Positions 23,519 to 29,827 of a stretch of DNA of 29,827 bases are shown here, piece by piece; the stretch's first letter is position 1, and each line of letters starts with the position of its first letter. The notes under the pieces are model-generated. The model ran no database searches, had not been told where the DNA came from, and saw only the letters and a program-made list of their open reading frames with translations. Origin of the DNA: a virus; IMG/VR virus record IMGVR_UViG_3300005663_000164, positions 1-29,827 of that record; one strand, given 5' to 3'. The position numbers were made by a program, and so were the translations under genes.

Positions 23519-25350
23519 TGCCACCGACGATACTTAGAGATTATCACGTAAATTTACTTGACACCATGCGTGGTATGTCAAATTCCGATAAGTGGTGGAC
23601 AGCACCTTTAAATCTGGGTGGAAGTTCTGGGGCAGATGGGGGTTCAGGAGTACCCCTTGGTGGAGTTTATGGGCAATTACCCCAAGGTAAGATTGCCTAT
23701 GACACTACAGAAGATAGTTATTCAGGGTATTATGATCCAGCACTTCCATCCATATTAGACAACTTAGCCCACATGAGGTATAGTATAGCCCTCATTAGTG
23801 GGGGAATATCTTCGATTCGAGAAGACGGAGTCGAGATTGTCTCAGATGCTACTGTTTTGAATTTTGATGCTGAATTTGAAATAACGGACGCGGGCGGAGG
23901 GGAGGCCCTAATTGGGTATGGTACCTTGCTCAGACAGCGTGATGACAGATATAATTATCACGAAGATGGTGCTATTACATTTTGGAGACATGGTTCTCAA
24001 CCAAATACAACTGGAATCGAGGTTGGCTATTATACTAATTTTATTAATGGATCTCATGGATTTAAAGTAAGAATCGTAGGAGATGATTTTGGCAAGCGAG
24101 GATTTTTAGAGGTAGGAGGTATAGAGGCAAGTACCTATTATCGAGATCGGTTTGTTGATATAGATGGAGATTTATCTCCCGCTACAAGTTCGATTACCCG
24201 TCTTTATGGTATAGTTTCGAGTCCAGGCCTTATTCCGAGGGATGATGGCACTGCTGCTCTAATGGCTGTTTATGGACGGGCTGATGTTGGGAAAACATCG
24301 AAGGACGTAGCTTCGGGGATTGCTTTTTTTGCTCAAACTCCAGGACAATATGCTCCTGGATATGGATTTTTTGACCTAACTTATGGTTTGTATGTAGAAG
24401 ACCAAAATGTAGGAAATGTCTCAGGCTATGCTATTTATACTAATCTTGGGCATGTAAGTTTAGGCGACACCCTAGATATGCGTGGAAATCGTATCATCAA
24501 TATTAGTGATACGTCTCTAAAATTCCAAAGCGGAATAACAATCACATCTGCTGATTATAATGATCTAACAGATGGTGGAGAAACTACATTACACAGTCAC
24601 GCTGGGGGCGGCGGTGGGAGCGGGGTAGGTCCACATACTCTAGGAAGTGATACTCATACCGATGTAACATTCTCTGGGGTAGTGACTGATGATGTTATAG
24701 CTTATGATATTAGTGAGTGGAAAAATCGACCAGGATTATTTGCGACACTTTCTGGACTCGCTAATGATGATGTATTAGCATATGATTTAGGTGATGATGA
24801 TTGGAAGAATACTCCAGCATTTTTAATTACAATATCTGGATTACAAGATGACGATATAATTCGGTATGATGATGAAACAGGGTTTTGGAGAAATGAACCT
24901 TCTGGGGAAACAATACAAGCTTATGGACACGCATACCAAAATAGTTCATTTGTAGTAACTATTTCTGATAATAATCCAACTGAAGTAGATGATGCTAGTA
25001 CTCCGACTATATCTGGCGGACTACTTAAAAATATTGCATTTACTGACCATTATCTTAGAGTCTTAGTCTCAGGAATATATAAAATAGATTGGTCATTAGC
25101 TATGTCAATGGATAACGCGGCAGGCACTCCAGAGGTTCATGGAGGAATTATGATAAATAACATGGCTCAAATAGAAGGAAGAACACAGAGGACAATTCAA
25201 ACAGCCAATGATGTTGGGGCTATGAGCAGTATATGTGTTTTAGATTTGGGAATTAATGCTCAAATTAGCTTATTTGTCCGAAATGAAACAAATAACAATG
25301 ATGTAACGATTGAACATTATAATGTAACTGTAGTATTCATTGGAGAGTAA
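23518..25350 (+). CDS. Tail fibre with C1q-like tip
   Basis: This 610-residue fibre starts with a helical/loop N-terminus (residues 1-75, tail attachment), then a beta-rich shaft. MRGNRIINI (about 320-330) is a motif common before fibre shafts. LHSHAGGGGGSG (358-369) is an HxH-plus-glycine linker found in fibre knobs, where HxH can hold metal. Three units beginning DDVIAYD, DDVLAYD and DDIIRYD follow (residues 391-461, 26-28 residues each, each with W-K/R-N-x-P). The C-terminal 130 residues, from about 480 (SGIYKIDWSLAMSM; SICVLDLGINAQISLFVRNE; VTIEHYNVTVVFIGE), have the jelly-roll order of C1q/BclA tips, which bind surfaces as trimers. It likely recognises the host. Confidence 0.8.
   Translation: MPPTILRDYHVNLLDTMRGMSNSDKWWTAPLNLGGSSGADGGSGVPLGGVYGQLPQGKIAYDTTEDSYSGYYDPALPSILDNLAHMRYSIALISGGISSIREDGVEIVSDATVLNFDAEFEITDAGGGEALIGYGTLLRQRDDRYNYHEDGAITFWRHGSQPNTTGIEVGYYTNFINGSHGFKVRIVGDDFGKRGFLEVGGIEASTYYRDRFVDIDGDLSPATSSITRLYGIVSSPGLIPRDDGTAALMAVYGRADVGKTSKDVASGIAFFAQTPGQYAPGYGFFDLTYGLYVEDQNVGNVSGYAIYTNLGHVSLGDTLDMRGNRIINISDTSLKFQSGITITSADYNDLTDGGETTLHSHAGGGGGSGVGPHTLGSDTHTDVTFSGVVTDDVIAYDISEWKNRPGLFATLSGLANDDVLAYDLGDDDWKNTPAFLITISGLQDDDIIRYDDETGFWRNEPSGETIQAYGHAYQNSSFVVTISDNNPTEVDDASTPTISGGLLKNIAFTDHYLRVLVSGIYKIDWSLAMSMDNAAGTPEVHGGIMINNMAQIEGRTQRTIQTANDVGAMSSICVLDLGINAQISLFVRNETNNNDVTIEHYNVTVVFIGE
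24688..24900 (+). repeat. Three tandem fibre repeats (26-28 residues)
   Basis: Units start at 24688, 24766 and 24850 with DDVIAYD, DDVLAYD and DDIIRYD, and each continues with W-K/R-N-x-P; the first two run on to LSGL/ISGL-x and the third is cut short after NEP. They sit between the glycine linker and the C1q-like tip and probably form a shaft segment. Clear at the protein level, diverged at the DNA level. Confidence 0.75.
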
Positions 25351-25373
25351 TTAGTACTTGACAAAAGTACTAA
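25351..25373 (+). promoter_or_regulatory. 9-bp inverted repeat overlapping a -35 box (possible operator)
   Basis: TTAGTACTT (25351-25359) and AAGTACTAA (25365-25373) are exact inverted copies around GACAA. The repeat begins one base after the fibre stop and covers the TTGACA -35 box (25358-25363). It could bind a dimeric protein that blocks the promoter, or form a small RNA hairpin. Nothing like it precedes the other three promoters. Confidence 0.6.
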
Positions 25374-25386
25374 AGTATGATATAAT
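25358..25386 (+). promoter_or_regulatory. Full-consensus sigma-A promoter with extended -10
   Basis: TTGACA (25358-25363), exactly 17 bases, TATAAT (25381-25386), with TATGA before the -10 giving the TGN extension. All 12 consensus bases match. It stands 21 bases before a start codon with TTGGAGG. It should be very strong unless repressed through the inverted repeat. Confidence 0.88.
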
Positions 25387-25406
25387 TAGTCTTTGGAGGA
25401 AAAAAT

Positions 25407-25949
25407 ATGGCTATAGTAGCAGGAGATTTACTATATAAACACACTGGAGCGGCATCACATAACGCTTCTCAATCTGATCCAGATGCGTGTTTAGGAAATT
25501 ATCGAGCATCAGAAAATGTTGGTGCTGGAGATAATAACCTATTCGATGATGTGTCTGGAGCAGAATCAGGTGCGGGTGATACAGAATATAGAGCGGTTGG
25601 TTTCTTGAACAATCATGGGTCTTTAACTCTTACATCTATTAAAGCTTGGATTCAAGTAGATACAGGTAATGCTGAAGATGATATTAGTTTTGATGTTGAA
25701 GTTCCAGCAGTCAGTGAAACAACTGGAGCAATCCAAACAATTGCTAATGAATCCACAGCACCGACTGGTCTAGGTGGATGGTCCGATGCCACATCTAAAG
25801 CAACGGGGAAGGCGGCTCCTGGTGGTGGAGGGGATTTAGCCTTTGGGGAATGGTTTGGACTTTGGGTCAGGCGAATTATCTCAGCAGCAGCATCAGCAGC
25901 AGCTGCTGAGTCAGTAACCTTTCGTATAGAAGGTGATACACCAGCATAA
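25407..25949 (+). CDS. Structural (probably surface) protein
   Basis: This 180-residue protein is preceded by the strongest promoter in the window and by TGGAGGAAAA. The sequence VAGDLLYKHTGAASHNASQS, NLFDDVSGAESGAGDTEYRA, VGFLNNHGSLTLTSIKAWIQ is a pattern I recognise from virion proteins of unassigned phages (N-terminal G-D-h-x-x-h-x-x-x-G-A, then a beta sandwich with h-x-N-x-H/x-x-L-T-L). A Gly-rich loop and a run of Ala and Ser (ISAAASAAAAESVTFRIEG) close it. It has no membrane segment or signal peptide. It could be a fibre or head surface component. Because its promoter is independent, the protein may be needed in large amounts. Confidence 0.55.
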   Translation: MAIVAGDLLYKHTGAASHNASQSDPDACLGNYRASENVGAGDNNLFDDVSGAESGAGDTEYRAVGFLNNHGSLTLTSIKAWIQVDTGNAEDDISFDVEVPAVSETTGAIQTIANESTAPTGLGGWSDATSKATGKAAPGGGGDLAFGEWFGLWVRRIISAAASAAAAESVTFRIEGDTPA

Positions 25950-25961
25950 AAGGAGAATAAG

Positions 25962-26417
25962 ATGGCTTATCAAATCGTAGAAAATGATGTACGATTGTTA
26001 AGAAGAATGTTAGTTTGTTATAACATCGGAGATTCTATGTCCGGAGATAGAGTTAGGGAACATCTATCTCAAAAGGGGCTAAATTTTGTACTGGGGTCGG
26101 AAATAGATTCAGAAGAACGTAGGGGAAATATGTTTGGTGGGATGCCAATAAATGAAGCTTGGTTAGCCAATGCGTTTGGTTTTGCTGTATTAATAGATTA
26201 TCAGAATGAGGTCATATTTTTAAATTCAATGTGGGCAAATCCTAGAACCTTGTATGTAAAATTAGTTAAAGAAGTTCCAGAGCTTGATAAATTAGGAACA
26301 ATAGTCTATCTACCATTCATAACTATAGATATCGCTAAATCTTTAGCGGAAGTGTATCATAAACAATACGCAGAATTCTTAGGGACAATAGAAGATGCAG
26401 AAAGTAAAAGTCACTAA
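25962..26417 (+). CDS. Hypothetical protein
   Basis: This 151-residue protein starts at ATG after AGGAG. I do not recognise it. It begins with a basic helical stretch (VENDVRLLRRMLVCYNIGDS), followed by SGDRVREHLSQKGLNFVLGS, hydrophobic strands (FGFAVLIDYQNEVIFLNSMW), and a helical end (LAEVYHKQYAEFLGTIEDAE). It has no signal peptide, transmembrane helix, or catalytic pattern. It is in the unit opened by the 25358 promoter, so it is probably a late or accessory virion protein. The next gene starts inside its last 23 bases. Confidence 0.45.
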   Translation: MAYQIVENDVRLLRRMLVCYNIGDSMSGDRVREHLSQKGLNFVLGSEIDSEERRGNMFGGMPINEAWLANAFGFAVLIDYQNEVIFLNSMWANPRTLYVKLVKEVPELDKLGTIVYLPFITIDIAKSLAEVYHKQYAEFLGTIEDAESKSH

Positions 26418-26799
26418 AGAACATATAGATATTCATAAATATCAAGGTAACTCTAAACTTTTCCTTTTTAGTGAAATCGAAGGTAGGAATGGTCAGAAAA
26501 AGGCAGATAAGATGTCTGCCAAAATTCAACGCGAATATTTAGATGAACGTATAAATATAAAATCTCTTCCAGAAGATGATCCAGACAGATATAAAGACCC
26601 AGACAATAAGAGTATGTTCTGGGAAGAAGATGAAGGAGAAACTTATTTAGTCTCTAGAGGGCACACGATTGAATTGAAATGGAAGGACGGTAAATATAGG
26701 TCTAGAGTCGCAAGAACCTCAGAATTTGATCCTTCAAAATTTAAACCAGAAGGTAGTGGGCCTAAAACACCCACAGATAAACCTAGTTGGGGATTTTAA
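26395..26799 (+). CDS. Hypothetical charged protein
   Basis: This 134-residue protein overlaps the previous gene by 23 bases and has only a weak ribosome binding site, so it is probably translated by coupling. It is strongly charged (KVTKEHIDIHKYQGNSKLFL; EIEGRNGQKKADKMSAKIQR; SLPEDDPDRYKDPDNKSMFW). The C-terminus is poor in hydrophobic residues, rich in Pro, Lys and Ser (SKFKPEGSGPKTPTDKPSWG), and probably disordered. I do not recognise a family. The next in-frame ATG at residue 40 lies within a conserved-looking stretch, so I keep the first one. Confidence 0.45.
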   Translation: MQKVKVTKEHIDIHKYQGNSKLFLFSEIEGRNGQKKADKMSAKIQREYLDERINIKSLPEDDPDRYKDPDNKSMFWEEDEGETYLVSRGHTIELKWKDGKYRSRVARTSEFDPSKFKPEGSGPKTPTDKPSWGF

Positions 26800-26802
26800 G
26801 AT

Positions 26803-28416
26803 ATGGCACTAACAGTTAATCTTATTGAGGGATTTGATGCGGGTGGACTCTATATCGCCGATGTTATCAACGGTTCCCCATCAGTTGACGCAGTTAATCA
26901 ATACACTGGTGCTGGTTGTTTTTTAGCCGGTGCTACAGGTGATGGAATTGAGATATTAACTACTATAGCCCAAAATGTAAATCAATTTGAGTATAATATT
27001 GGGCTTAGAGTTAGATTTGAAAATGTTACTACTGACCAAATATTTTGGGCATCCGAAGATAATACAGGTAGTCGTAATATTGCCTTGCAACTAGACTCCA
27101 CTGGTTATTTTCAAGTTATAGATGCGAATGGTGCTGTAGTAGTTACAGGAGTAGTTCCAATAAGTGTTGATACTTGGTATCATTTGGAAATGTACTGGTT
27201 TCAAAATGACTCAGCAGGAGAAGTATTTTTAGTTGTAGACGGAGTTGTTGATATTAATCATGGAAGTACCGAAGATTTTAAAGGTCTTGGAGGTAATTAC
27301 AGGCATATTTTACAAGCTGGAGCTAATTTTGATATTTGGATTGATGATTACTACCATATTACTGACAGTGGTGGCCCTGTAAATTTTATTGGAGTAGAGC
27401 ATGAAGTTTTAGGAGTTTATCAAAATACAGCCGAAGATAGTACAGACCAAGGTGATCCACTAACTGCGGGAACTTGGGCCAATGCCGGAGAAGTTCCCAA
27501 GAATGATAGCAATACAGCCGATTATGATACTGGTTCTGCTGGAACCGGATATGCTCGTATGGATGAAGGAACACGCTTGGGGCCACTCACCGATATAGAT
27601 GGTGCTGTTTATGCTGCATGGTGGATGTGGAACGTACGTAGAGGTAGTGGTAGCGGAACTACTCATTACCTAAGATACGGAGCTTATGATGGAGCTACGG
27701 ACCAAGTAACTGATTCGGTTGAAAGTTTAAATTCGGGTCTAAAAGTTTTTGCTAGATCATCTATAACCGCGTCGCGTGTTCCAGACGATACAGATGAATA
27801 TTTTTGTCAAGGTATCAGAAAAACTTCTGGAGGTCGAGAAATTTATTGTGCAGAAATGTGGGCATGTATCTTACATCAGGGACCCTCACCTTTTACACAG
27901 GTTAATAAAGATTTAGCTTTACAATGGGACATCATTGGACTCGTAAATAAGGATCAACAATTAACGTGGGATATTTTAAACTTAGTCAATAAAGATCAGC
28001 AATTTCAATGGGATATCCTAAATTTAGTAAATAAGGACCAACAATTTCAATGGGACATAGCAGAATTAGTTTATAAAGATTTGGCCCTTGTATGGGATAT
28101 GGCGGGTGCAGTTGGTAAAGATTTAGTTCTAGCGTGGGATATAGCAGAATTAATCTATAAAGATCAACAGATACAATGGGACATACTAAATTTAATTAAT
28201 AAAGATCAAACTTTTCAATGGGACATAGCAGAACTTGTCAACAAAGATTTAACTCTAGTTTGGGATATGGGAGAGTTCGTTTATAAAGATTTAGCACTTA
28301 TATGGGATATATTCACTTTTAATCCTGTATATAAGGATTTGTTATTGCGGTGGAGCATTAGACGAGTAGAAAGAGAAGGGCCGCACTTCTTAGGCTTTAA
28401 GGTAATAATACCGTAA
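26803..28416 (+). CDS. LamG-like virion protein with 14-residue tandem repeats
   Basis: This 537-residue protein has three parts. Residues 1-195 look like a LamG/concanavalin-type beta sandwich (LIEGFDAGGLYIADVINGSP; WYHLEMYWFQNDSAGEVFLV; VDGVVDINHGS), a fold that binds glycans. Residues 196-366 are a second beta-rich domain with Trp, Tyr and Gly (YAAWWMWNVRRGSGSGTTHY). Residues 367-506 are ten exact 14-residue repeats of the form (V/I)-(N/Y/G)-K-D-x-x-h-x-W-D-(I/M)-x-x-h, followed by an Asn-Pro insert and one diverged unit ending RWSIRRV. A short basic end follows. It lies at the end of the unit driven from 25358 and could be an adhesion fibre. The repeat is probably a structural beta unit. 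Family and function remain open. Confidence 0.65.
   Translation: MALTVNLIEGFDAGGLYIADVINGSPSVDAVNQYTGAGCFLAGATGDGIEILTTIAQNVNQFEYNIGLRVRFENVTTDQIFWASEDNTGSRNIALQLDSTGYFQVIDANGAVVVTGVVPISVDTWYHLEMYWFQNDSAGEVFLVVDGVVDINHGSTEDFKGLGGNYRHILQAGANFDIWIDDYYHITDSGGPVNFIGVEHEVLGVYQNTAEDSTDQGDPLTAGTWANAGEVPKNDSNTADYDTGSAGTGYARMDEGTRLGPLTDIDGAVYAAWWMWNVRRGSGSGTTHYLRYGAYDGATDQVTDSVESLNSGLKVFARSSITASRVPDDTDEYFCQGIRKTSGGREIYCAEMWACILHQGPSPFTQVNKDLALQWDIIGLVNKDQQLTWDILNLVNKDQQFQWDILNLVNKDQQFQWDIAELVYKDLALVWDMAGAVGKDLVLAWDIAELIYKDQQIQWDILNLINKDQTFQWDIAELVNKDLTLVWDMGEFVYKDLALIWDIFTFNPVYKDLLLRWSIRRVEREGPHFLGFKVIIP
27901..28320 (+). repeat. Ten 42-bp units encoding a 14-residue repeat
   Basis: The units are exactly 42 bases, in frame, and start with VNKDLALQWDIIGL. 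Lys-Asp at positions 3-4 and Trp-Asp at 9-10 are present in all ten units, while two forms alternate at positions 5-8 (mostly DLAL and DQQF). Synonymous changes are common, so the repeats are old and kept by selection on protein, not recent copies. A diverged eleventh unit follows at 28327-28368 after Asn-Pro. Confidence 0.9.
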
Positions 28417-28441
28417 AATATAACGATTTAACACCCGATTA

Positions 28442-28450
28442 TGATATAAT
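28442..28450 (+). promoter_or_regulatory. Extended -10 promoter before the 82-residue gene
   Basis: TGA-TATAAT (28442-28450) is a perfect extended -10 in the gap after the LamG-like gene, preceded by TTA as in the promoter at 25381. There is no -35 box at the right distance. It sits 21 bases before a start codon with TGGAGG. Confidence 0.55.
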
Positions 28451-28471
28451 TATATATGGAGGTTATGGAAA

Positions 28472-28720
28472 ATGGCGAAAGAGGAAAATTTGGTAGAACA
28501 AGAAGAACAGGAAACAAAAGAGCCTGTTCGCTTCAACTCTGATGATGCAAAAAATCTTCTGGTTGAAGAGAGTCAAAGGAATGTTGCGGATGGGGCGGCT
28601 GAGGTCCAAGAAGTTCTTGACCGTAGGAATTTAAGAATTTCTGTGTCAATGACTTCTTTTGAAGATGGTCGAAACGTTCCTAATATTCAACTTGTACCAA
28701 GACAAGATAGACAAGGATAA
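28472..28720 (+). CDS. Small hypothetical protein
   Basis: This 82-residue protein starts at ATG with TGGAGG nine bases upstream; an earlier ATG at 28465 in another frame is too near the site and leads to a short product. The first 50 residues are acidic and helical (EENLVEQEEQETKEPV; LLVEESQRNVADGAAEVQEV), the end is mixed (LRISVSMTSFEDGRNVPNIQ). There is no membrane helix, so it is not a typical holin. It has its own extended -10 promoter and lies just before the HNH and lysozyme genes. No family recognised. Confidence 0.5.
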   Translation: MAKEENLVEQEEQETKEPVRFNSDDAKNLLVEESQRNVADGAAEVQEVLDRRNLRISVSMTSFEDGRNVPNIQLVPRQDRQG

Positions 28721-28758
28721 AATAATGAGGAAATGTTTGCAACATAAGGTGTAAAAAT

Positions 28759-28785
28759 ATGAGTAGGTTTCAGGGTAGTAACTAA
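28759..28785 (+). promoter_or_regulatory. Eight-codon upstream reading frame coupled to the HNH gene
   Basis: ATG 28759 with AAGGTG eight bases upstream opens a frame for MSRFQGSN whose TAA overlaps the HNH start by one base (TAATG). The HNH start itself has no ribosome binding site. This looks like a leader that carries ribosomes to the endonuclease, or the remnant of a gene start broken by the insertion. Confidence 0.4.
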
Positions 28786-29132
28786 TGACTTTACTGTTTG
28801 GTGAAGCGGCCTATAACCAGTTGTACCATAATAATAAACGTAGTGCCAAACTAAGAGGACATAATTGGAATCTTAGAAAACAAGATTTCAAGTCTCTCAC
28901 TCAAATGCAGTGCTATTACTGTGGTATTGAGCCTAGTCAGATATATCACAATAAGGAACTTAATGGCGATTATCTCTACAATGGTGTCGATAGAATAGAT
29001 AACAATCTAGGGTATATCTACGGAAATGTATTACCTTGCTGTAAGACTTGTAACTATGTTAAATCTAATCAGTCAATGAGAGAGTTTCAAGCTTGGATTG
29101 ATAGACTAGTAGAACACCAAGGTAGACAATGA
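28785..29132 (+). CDS. HNH endonuclease with zinc-type cysteines
   Basis: This 115-residue protein has C43-x2-C46 (CYYCGIEP), then NGVDRIDNNLGYIYGNVLPC (67-85), ending C86-x2-C89 followed by N90 and K93 (CKTCNYVKSN). That is the C-x2-C, (V)-D-R-I-D-N, G-N-h-x-P-C-C-x-x-C-N-x-x-K pattern of a well-known group of HNH nucleases found in phages. It lacks the DNA-binding extensions of large homing enzymes. It overlaps the lysozyme start by four bases (ATGA), with the lysozyme ribosome binding site (AAGG) inside its last codons, so it is in the lysis region as a cassette. It probably acts as a mobile nuclease. A role in DNA packaging cannot be excluded but HNH packaging nucleases usually lie near terminase. 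Confidence 0.85.
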   Translation: MTLLFGEAAYNQLYHNNKRSAKLRGHNWNLRKQDFKSLTQMQCYYCGIEPSQIYHNKELNGDYLYNGVDRIDNNLGYIYGNVLPCCKTCNYVKSNQSMREFQAWIDRLVEHQGRQ

Positions 29133-29827
29133 ATAGAATTAGTGGATTAGATGTCTCGAAGTATGCAGGTACTTGGAAAGGTGGAAATAATTGGGAAGAC
29201 ACTACTGACTACCAAAAGATAGCTGATGCTGGATATAAATTTGTATACATCAGAGCGGCCTATGGTGCAGACTATCCAGACCCTTTGTTCTTACAACATT
29301 GGAATGGATACAAGGAGGTTGGTTTACTCAGAGGAGCATATCATTTTTGTCGTGCTCACCAGCCTGTAGATGACCAAATTAGTATTATGGTTGATACGGT
29401 TCCAGAAGATGATCGAGGGGAACTACCCCCTTGGTATGACCTAGAGCGGTATAGACTTGATCCAGTAGTAAAAGGAAAGCCTCTAGTAGATTTCAGCGAA
29501 GCATACATGCTTGGTGTAGAAAGTGTTTGGGGAAGCTACATGGATGTGTATGTAAATGCTTGGTTTTGGCAAGAAAATCTGCGAGTAAATTTCCAATACC
29601 CAAAGTGGTATGAAACTCGTGGATTAGCACTAGCCCAATGGCCTTATGGAATTCCAACAAATCCTTGGAAGATGCCTGTAGGATGGAATGATGATTGGGT
29701 TTGGTGGCAATATCGGGGAGATATCACAATAGATGGTATAGAGGGAGCGTGTGACCTAGGTTTCTTCAATGGTACATATCCAGAATTACTAGCTTATGCA
29801 GGACAACCCATTCCTTCCGACAGTCAT
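29129..29827 (+). CDS. GH25 muramidase (endolysin), 3' end outside window
   Basis: From ATG 29129 an open frame of 233 residues runs to the window end without a stop. It is a glycoside hydrolase family 25 lysozyme, which cuts the beta-1,4 link of peptidoglycan. Key parts are SGLDVSKYAG (5-14, with active-site D8), FVYIRAAYG (38-46), LLRGAYHFCRA (66-76), PPWYDLERY (100-108, with D104 and E106, the D-x-E pair) and VWWQYRGDITIDGIEGACDL, the conserved substrate-groove strand and final Asp. The catalytic domain is nearly complete, and a cell-wall-binding domain may follow outside the window. No signal peptide is present, so export probably needs a holin not seen here. The host should have a Gram-positive-type or accessible wall. 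Confidence 0.93.
   Translation, partial: MNRISGLDVSKYAGTWKGGNNWEDTTDYQKIADAGYKFVYIRAAYGADYPDPLFLQHWNGYKEVGLLRGAYHFCRAHQPVDDQISIMVDTVPEDDRGELPPWYDLERYRLDPVVKGKPLVDFSEAYMLGVESVWGSYMDVYVNAWFWQENLRVNFQYPKWYETRGLALAQWPYGIPTNPWKMPVGWNDDWVWWQYRGDITIDGIEGACDLGFFNGTYPELLAYAGQPIPSDSH

Noticed and set aside
28444-28455. 12-bp palindrome ATATAATTATAT over a promoter
   Set aside because: Made only of A and T and contains the -10 itself; expected by chance, unlike the repeat at 25351.
1-29827. tRNA genes, CRISPR arrays, insertion sequences, integration sites
   Set aside because: I saw no cloverleaf with conserved T-loop, no spaced direct repeats, no transposase and no integrase; gaps are too short to hold most of these.

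Overview
This window looks like about 30 kb of the late (virion morphogenesis) region of a tailed double-stranded DNA phage, most probably a siphovirus. Every gene I accept is on the plus strand. Genes are packed tightly, with TAATG, ATGA and TAGTG overlaps, and the largest gap is 93 bases. The order is the classic one: large terminase, portal, protease/scaffold, decoration protein, major capsid protein, head-tail connectors, tail terminator, tail tube, frameshifted tail chaperone, tape measure, hub/baseplate proteins, fibres, lysozyme. I see no tail sheath, which argues for a non-contractile tail. No integrase or repressor is visible. The host is probably Gram-positive-like: the DNA is A+T-rich with many AGA and ATA codons, Shine-Dalgarno sites such as AAGGAGG are strong, promoters are sigma-A-like with an extended -10, and the lysin is a GH25 muramidase. 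The host call is an inference. TGA is used as a stop, so the standard bacterial code applies.

Layout. Positions 1-1730 carry two glycosyltransferase-like genes; the first is cut by the window edge. Positions 1734-7913 are the packaging and head module: terminase, portal, an HNH homing-type endonuclease with its own promoter, a protease gene that appears to contain a nested in-frame scaffold gene, a probable decoration protein and the major capsid protein. Positions 7980-12353 hold connector and completion proteins, interrupted by a third glycosyltransferase (GT4). Positions 12373-19806 hold the tail tube, a GIY-YIG endonuclease, tail chaperone G and G-GT joined by a very clear -1 frameshift site (A AAA AAA followed by a stem-loop), and a 1537-residue tape measure. 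Positions 19820-25350 carry the tail tip: a small tail protein, two hub-like proteins (the second with Asp-box propeller motifs) and a long fibre with a C1q-like tip. Positions 25407-28416 are accessory virion genes, ending in a LamG-like protein with ten exact-length 14-residue repeats. A third, HNH-type endonuclease and the start of a GH25 lysozyme close the window.

Regulation visible in the sequence. Four promoters share an extended -10 of the form TRTGRTATAAT (near 4750, 5253, 25377 and 28441). The one at 25358-25386 is a full-consensus promoter with a 9-bp inverted repeat over its -35 box. Strong hairpins capped by stable tetraloops (GAAA and UUCG) directly follow the major capsid and major tail genes. 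Three mobile endonuclease genes (HNH, GIY-YIG, HNH) sit between essential structural genes.

The items most worth pursuing are the three interspersed glycosyltransferases, the 14-residue repeat protein, the nested scaffold start, the operator-like promoter at 25351 and the hairpins after the two most abundant virion genes.
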